Shown: one piece after another, positions 59,889 through 64,000 of the stretch
Layout: the number at the start of each line of letters is the position of its first letter
Numbering within the stretch: position 1 is the stretch's first letter
Source of the DNA: an uncultured Alistipes sp.
Lineage (GTDB): Bacteria > Bacteroidota > Bacteroidia > Bacteroidales > Rikenellaceae
Length of the DNA: 64,000 nucleotides
Assembly: GCA_944320985.1 (NCBI GenBank)
Contig: CALUJN010000048.1
Coordinates: forward strand, 35,293-99,292
Direction of reading: 5' to 3'
Program-made: the position numbers and the translations under genes
The notes under the pieces: generated by a model
Database searches by the model: none
The model's input: the letters and a program-made list of their open reading frames with translations, nothing else
What the model was told of the DNA's origin: nothing

Positions 59889-62800
59889 ATGGCAACGCCT
59901 CGCGAAGAGCTGTCACAGTTTGCTGCCGGGTCGGAGCGCCTCGGAGCCCTGTGCCGCGAATACGGAAAACGGAGCGCCACCGTCCATCTCCGGGAGTTGG
60001 TCGGCGGGGCTTTGTCGTTTTATGCAGCGTCGGCTGTGGCCCGTTGCGGGGGTGTGCATGTTTTCGTCGCCGAGGACCGCGATGCGGCGGCCTATCTGCT
60101 CAATGACTTCTACAACCTGCTCGATGAGACGCGGATCTGCTTCTTCCCGTCGTCGTACAAGCGTTCGGCAGCCTATGGGGCGGAGGATCCTCAGGGGGTG
60201 GTGCAGCGCACGGCCACGCTGAATGCCATCCGTAGTTTCTCGGGAGAGGGTTATCTGGTCGTCTGTACCAGCCCGGAGGCGTTGGCCGAACGGGTGGCCG
60301 ATGTCGACGCGCTGCAGCGCAGGACCATTGCGGTGCGTGTCGGCGACCGGATTTCGATCGAAGTGTTGGAGCAGGAGCTCATCGATGCCGGCTTTACGCG
60401 CGTGGATTTCGTCTACGAACCCGGACAATACTCGCTGCGCGGCGGTATTGTCGACGTCTTCTCCTATTCGGAGAGCAAACCCTATCGTTTGGACTTTTTC
60501 GGCGACGAGGTCGATTCGATCCGTCGGTTCAATATCTCGAGTCAGCTGTCGGCCGATCGGCTCGAGCGTGTGGAGATCATCCCCGACCTGAATACGGGCG
60601 TATCGGCCTCGGCAAAGGTGTCGCTGGCGGAGTTTGCGGGGAAGGATGCTGCGTGGTGGTTCTACGATGCGGATTTCGTGCTGCGCAGGGTGAACGACGT
60701 GCGCCGCAAGACCTTGGGCGACCTGGAGCATCCCGAAGAGATCGACAGCCTGCTCACGAGCCGCAACGGCTTGCTGAAGGATCTGGCGGAGAATCGGGTG
60801 TTCGTGTTGCGGGACAACCTTCCGGAGCGTCCGGCCACGGCGGAGATTGGCTTTTCGACGGCCCCGCAGCCGAAGTTCAACAAGAATTTCGAGATGCTGG
60901 CCGACGACATGATCCGCAATGCGCTGCGGGGTTACGAGACGTGGATCCTCTCGGAGAATCGGGCGCAGGTCGAGCGCCTCGAAAACATCTTCCACCAGAT
61001 CGGCCGCGGACAGGCCGTTGTGCGGTCGCTGGCCGTGACGCTGCACGAGGGCTTCGTGGACAACGATCTGAAACTGTGCCTCTATACCGACCACCAGATC
61101 TTCGACCGCTACCAGCGCTACCGGATCAACGGCGAGATCCGGCGAGACGAGCAGATGACCGTTGCGGAGCTGAACCAGCTGCGTCCGGGCGACTACGTGG
61201 TGCATATCGACCACGGGGTGGGGCGTTTCGACGGACTGGTGAAGATCAACGAGGGGGGCAAGACGCACGAGGCGATCAAACTGGTCTACAAGGACGGCGA
61301 CGTGCTGTTCGTCAACGTCCACTCGCTGCACCGCATCTCGCGTTACAAATCCGGGGACGGCGAACCCCCGAAGGTCTACAAGTTGGGCACGGGGGCCTGG
61401 CAGAAGCTGAAGAACGCCACGAAGAAGGCCGTCAAGGACATTTCGCGCGAACTGATCGCCCTCTACGCCAAACGCAAGGCCTCGAAGGGCTTTGCCTTTT
61501 CACCGGACAGCTACCTGCAGCACGAGCTGGAGGCGTCGTTCCGCTGGGAGGATACGCCCGACCAGCAGGCGGCCACGGCGGCTGTCAAACGGGACATGGA
61601 GTCGGACCAGCCGATGGACCGGCTGGTGTGCGGAGACGTGGGCTTCGGCAAGACCGAGGTGGCGATCCGTGCGGCGTTCAAGGCGGCGGTCGACGGCAAG
61701 CAGGTGGCGGTACTGGTGCCGACGACGATCCTCGCGCTGCAGCACTACCGGTCGTTTACCGAACGTTTGCGGGACTTCCCCGTGCGGGTGGAGTATCTCA
61801 ACCGTACGAAGACGGCGAAGGAGGTGCGTCAGATCTGTGCGGATCTGGCTGCGGGCAAGATCGACATCCTGATCGGAACACACAAGATGCTGGGCAAGCA
61901 GGTGACGTTCCACGATCTGGGGCTTCTGATTATCGACGAGGAGCAGAAATTCGGCGTGGCGGCCAAGGAGAAGCTGACGCAGCTGAGCGTGTCGGTGGAT
62001 ACGCTGACGCTGACGGCGACCCCCATTCCGCGGACGCTGCAGTTCTCGCTCATGGGTTCGCGCGATTTGTCGGTCATCTCGACGCCGCCGCCCAACCGGC
62101 AGCCGATCCTCACCGAATCGCACGTCTTTTCGGAGGAGATCGTCCGCGATGCCATCGAGACGGAGTTGGCGCGTGGCGGACAGGTCTATTTCGTCCACAA
62201 CCGCGTGGAGGATCTTCCGACGCTGCAGGGGATGATCACGCGTCTCTGTCCGAAGGCCCGCGTGGGGGTGGGGCATGGACAGATGCCGGCCGAAAAGCTC
62301 GAGAAACTCATCATGGACTTCATCTACGGAGAATTCGACGTGCTGCTGTCGACGACGATCGTCGAGAACGGCATCGACATTCCGAATGCCAATACGATCA
62401 TCGTCAACAATGCCCAGAATTTCGGACTGAGCGACCTGCACCAGCTGCGCGGCCGCGTGGGTCGTTCGAACCAGAAGGCCTACTGCTACCTGTTGTCGCC
62501 ACCCGACGAACTGCTGTCATCCGATGCGCGGCGGCGCCTGCGGGCCATCGAGGAGTTTTCGGACCTCGGGTCGGGCTTCAACATCGCCATGCAGGACCTC
62601 GATATCCGGGGTGCGGGCAATCTGCTGGGGGCCGAACAGAGCGGTTTCATCGCCGACATCGGCTTCGAGACCTACCAGAAGATCATGAACGAGGCCATCG
62701 CCGAATTGCGGGCCGCGGGGCTTCAGGTCCCGGGGCTGGAGGCCGGCGAGCAGCAGGTCGTGGAGCGCATGGCCTTCATCGACGACGCCCACATCGAGAT

Positions 62801-63224
62801 CGAGGTCGAAGCGACGCTGCCTGACGACTACGTTTCGCAGCAGGCCGAACGGCTGAAACTCTACCGCGAACTCGACTCGACGAAGAATGAGGAGGCCCTC
62901 AAAGCCTTCGAAAGCCGTCTTGTGGACCGCTTCGGGCCCTTGCCGCGTGCCGCCAGGGAGCTGCTCAACGTCGTGCGGCTGCGTTGGGAGGCCATCCGCC
63001 TGGGCATGGAGCGCGTGAAGGTCAAGAACGGCCTGATGATCGTACAGTTCGTGGGCGAGGAGAATTCACCTTATTATAAAAGCGAAACCTTCATGACGCT
63101 GCTGCAACGGGTTACGCAGCATCCCGAACGTTTTGTGCTCAAACAGCACAATAATCGGCTGGCGATGACCGTTAGGAGTATCAAAGACGTGGAGGACGCA
63201 TACAAAACCTTGCAACAGCTTTGA
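59889..63224 (+). CDS. mfd: Transcription-repair coupling factor
   Basis: This 1111-residue protein removes RNA polymerase stalled at DNA lesions and recruits UvrA. The order is normal: a UvrB-like N-terminal part (about 1-340, with GQYSLRGGIVDVFSY) and the RNA-polymerase-interacting CarD-like domain (about 430-500, GDYVVHIDHGVGRFDGL). The RecG-like motor follows, with Walker A CGDVGFGKTEVA near 580, IIDEEQKFG near 682, TATPIPRTLQFSL and LRGRVGRSNQKAYCY. The C-terminal TRCF domain covers about 955-1060. It starts four bases after the RNase gene ends and overlaps coaX by four bases. Confidence 0.97.
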   Translation: MATPREELSQFAAGSERLGALCREYGKRSATVHLRELVGGALSFYAASAVARCGGVHVFVAEDRDAAAYLLNDFYNLLDETRICFFPSSYKRSAAYGAEDPQGVVQRTATLNAIRSFSGEGYLVVCTSPEALAERVADVDALQRRTIAVRVGDRISIEVLEQELIDAGFTRVDFVYEPGQYSLRGGIVDVFSYSESKPYRLDFFGDEVDSIRRFNISSQLSADRLERVEIIPDLNTGVSASAKVSLAEFAGKDAAWWFYDADFVLRRVNDVRRKTLGDLEHPEEIDSLLTSRNGLLKDLAENRVFVLRDNLPERPATAEIGFSTAPQPKFNKNFEMLADDMIRNALRGYETWILSENRAQVERLENIFHQIGRGQAVVRSLAVTLHEGFVDNDLKLCLYTDHQIFDRYQRYRINGEIRRDEQMTVAELNQLRPGDYVVHIDHGVGRFDGLVKINEGGKTHEAIKLVYKDGDVLFVNVHSLHRISRYKSGDGEPPKVYKLGTGAWQKLKNATKKAVKDISRELIALYAKRKASKGFAFSPDSYLQHELEASFRWEDTPDQQAATAAVKRDMESDQPMDRLVCGDVGFGKTEVAIRAAFKAAVDGKQVAVLVPTTILALQHYRSFTERLRDFPVRVEYLNRTKTAKEVRQICADLAAGKIDILIGTHKMLGKQVTFHDLGLLIIDEEQKFGVAAKEKLTQLSVSVDTLTLTATPIPRTLQFSLMGSRDLSVISTPPPNRQPILTESHVFSEEIVRDAIETELARGGQVYFVHNRVEDLPTLQGMITRLCPKARVGVGHGQMPAEKLEKLIMDFIYGEFDVLLSTTIVENGIDIPNANTIIVNNAQNFGLSDLHQLRGRVGRSNQKAYCYLLSPPDELLSSDARRRLRAIEEFSDLGSGFNIAMQDLDIRGAGNLLGAEQSGFIADIGFETYQKIMNEAIAELRAAGLQVPGLEAGEQQVVERMAFIDDAHIEIEVEATLPDDYVSQQAERLKLYRELDSTKNEEALKAFESRLVDRFGPLPRAARELLNVVRLRWEAIRLGMERVKVKNGLMIVQFVGEENSPYYKSETFMTLLQRVTQHPERFVLKQHNNRLAMTVRSIKDVEDAYKTLQQL

Positions 63225-63961
63225 ATCTGGTTGTGGACATAGGCAATTCGCTTGTGAAACTTGCCGTGTTCGACGGGGGGCGCCTCGTGGCGCAGACAAG
63301 TACGAAGTACCTCCAGCCGTCGGTTTTCGAAGAGATCCTGCCGGGGCGACGCGCCGAGCGGGCCATCGTGGAGTCTACGCGCGGCGACGCGGACGAGATC
63401 CTCGCGCAGGTGCGCGAACGGGCCGATTACGTGTTGGAATTCACGCCGCAAACGCCGGTTCCCATTGCCAACGGCTACCGCACGCCCGAGACGTTGGGGC
63501 GTGACCGGCTGGCAGCCGCCGTGGGGGCGTCGACGCTCTATCCGGGGCGTAACGTGCTGATCGTCGACTTCGGGACGGCCGTGACGATTGATCTGGTGAC
63601 GGCGGACAATACCTTCCGCGGCGGGTGCATTTCACCCGGCATGCGGAGCCGTTTCCGGGCCCTGCACGACTATACGGCCAAATTGCCCCTGTGCTCGGCC
63701 ACCGAAAGCGAGGAGTTGCAGGGACTCTCCACCGAAGAGGCCATCAGACTGGGTGTAATGAACTCGATCAGCTTCGAAATCGAGGGCTATGTGAGCCGGA
63801 TGCGGGAAAAAATCGATGATTTGTGCGTAATTTTTACTGGTGGAGACGCGAAATACTTTGTGAAAAGAATTAAAAACACGATATTTGCAAATTGTAATCT
63901 GGTCTTTTGCGGATTGGATCGAATTTTAGAGTACAATGCCAGTGAAGAACACCTTGATTAA
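63221..63961 (+). CDS. coaX: Type III pantothenate kinase
   Basis: This 246-residue ASKHA-fold kinase phosphorylates pantothenate, the first step of coenzyme A synthesis. It has the PHOSPHATE-1 motif VVDIGNS with Asp6, the pantothenate-site segments NGYRTPETLGRDRLAA, IVDFGTAVTIDLV and GGCISPGM, and the C-terminal FTGGDAKYF. The start is a TTG that overlaps the mfd stop (TTGA); no upstream ATG or GTG gives a better N-terminus and the motif begins at residue 4. This points to translational coupling with mfd. Confidence 0.95.
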   Translation: MNLVVDIGNSLVKLAVFDGGRLVAQTSTKYLQPSVFEEILPGRRAERAIVESTRGDADEILAQVRERADYVLEFTPQTPVPIANGYRTPETLGRDRLAAAVGASTLYPGRNVLIVDFGTAVTIDLVTADNTFRGGCISPGMRSRFRALHDYTAKLPLCSATESEELQGLSTEEAIRLGVMNSISFEIEGYVSRMREKIDDLCVIFTGGDAKYFVKRIKNTIFANCNLVFCGLDRILEYNASEEHLD

Positions 63962-64000
63962 ACTTCTTGTCGCGGCAGCGGCGCTGTTCCCTGTCGCCGT
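63936..64000 (+). CDS. Exported protein, N-terminal signal peptide only (3' end cut by window)
   Basis: An ATG at 63936 (or the in-frame GTG at 63942) opens a frame that overlaps the end of coaX by 26 bases and runs to the window edge. The first ~22 residues, MPVKNTLIKLLVAAAALFPV, are a typical signal peptide: two lysines, then a hydrophobic Ala/Leu core. Too little is visible to name the product. Confidence 0.6.
   Translation, partial: MPVKNTLIKLLVAAAALFPVA

Overview
The window looks like a chromosomal segment of a Bacteroidales bacterium with fairly high GC coding sequence. The evidence is tandem SusC/SusD pairs, a hybrid two-component system, DUF1735, DUF4493, PCMD and fimbrillin-like lipoproteins, a PorX regulator, and promoters with the Bacteroidetes -33 TTG / -7 TAnnTTTG pattern. 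A GC-rich member such as Alistipes (Rikenellaceae) is my best guess, inferred from gene content and base use only.

Region 1 (1-23333) is a polysaccharide utilization locus read rightward. It holds the 3' end of one SusC with its SusD, a second SusC/SusD pair, a DUF1735 surface glycan-binding lipoprotein, two paralogous clan GH-A (agarase-like) hydrolases (one soluble, one lipoprotein), and two multi-PKD lipoproteins with a C-terminal lectin-like domain. A strong terminator follows at 15066, then a GH3 lipoprotein, a secreted GH2 and a one-protein hybrid two-component sensor/regulator. Surface lipoproteins would bind and cut a glycan, SusC would import the pieces, GH3 and GH2 would finish them in the periplasm, and the hybrid sensor would switch the locus on. 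The glycan cannot be named from sequence.

Region 2 (23354-37990) is mostly housekeeping: gdhA, a DUF4923 protein, nadE, pepT, an OPT peptide transporter, a MazG-like pyrophosphohydrolase, murF overlapping a mannose-1-phosphate guanylyltransferase gene, pssA, a large putative porin and an SLT transglycosylase.

Region 3 (38013-47670) is a tight seven-gene leftward operon of surface lipoproteins (fimbrillin-like, three DUF4493, two PCMD) and two paralogous outer-membrane beta-barrels. I know of no assigned function for this set, and it is the best candidate here for an undescribed cell-envelope system.

Region 4 (47929-54551) carries a DPP5-like peptidase, a Nudix hydrolase, a membrane-bound LytTR regulator, a mini ExbB/MotA-like membrane protein, an SRPBCC protein, tsaE and porX (type IX secretion regulator).

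Region 5 (54677-57425) is an ArsR-controlled organoarsenical/thioredoxin operon. It has a perfect inverted-repeat operator wrapped around the -7 element. The arsR 3' end and the 5' end of a small thioredoxin gene seem to have been fused by a deletion.

Region 6 (57589-64000) has an HU gene with a 29-codon basic ribosomal-type protein, an RNase E/G gene broken by one in-frame TAA just ahead of its catalytic residues, mfd, coaX and the start of a secreted-protein gene. I saw no tRNA, rRNA, CRISPR array, insertion sequence or phage gene.
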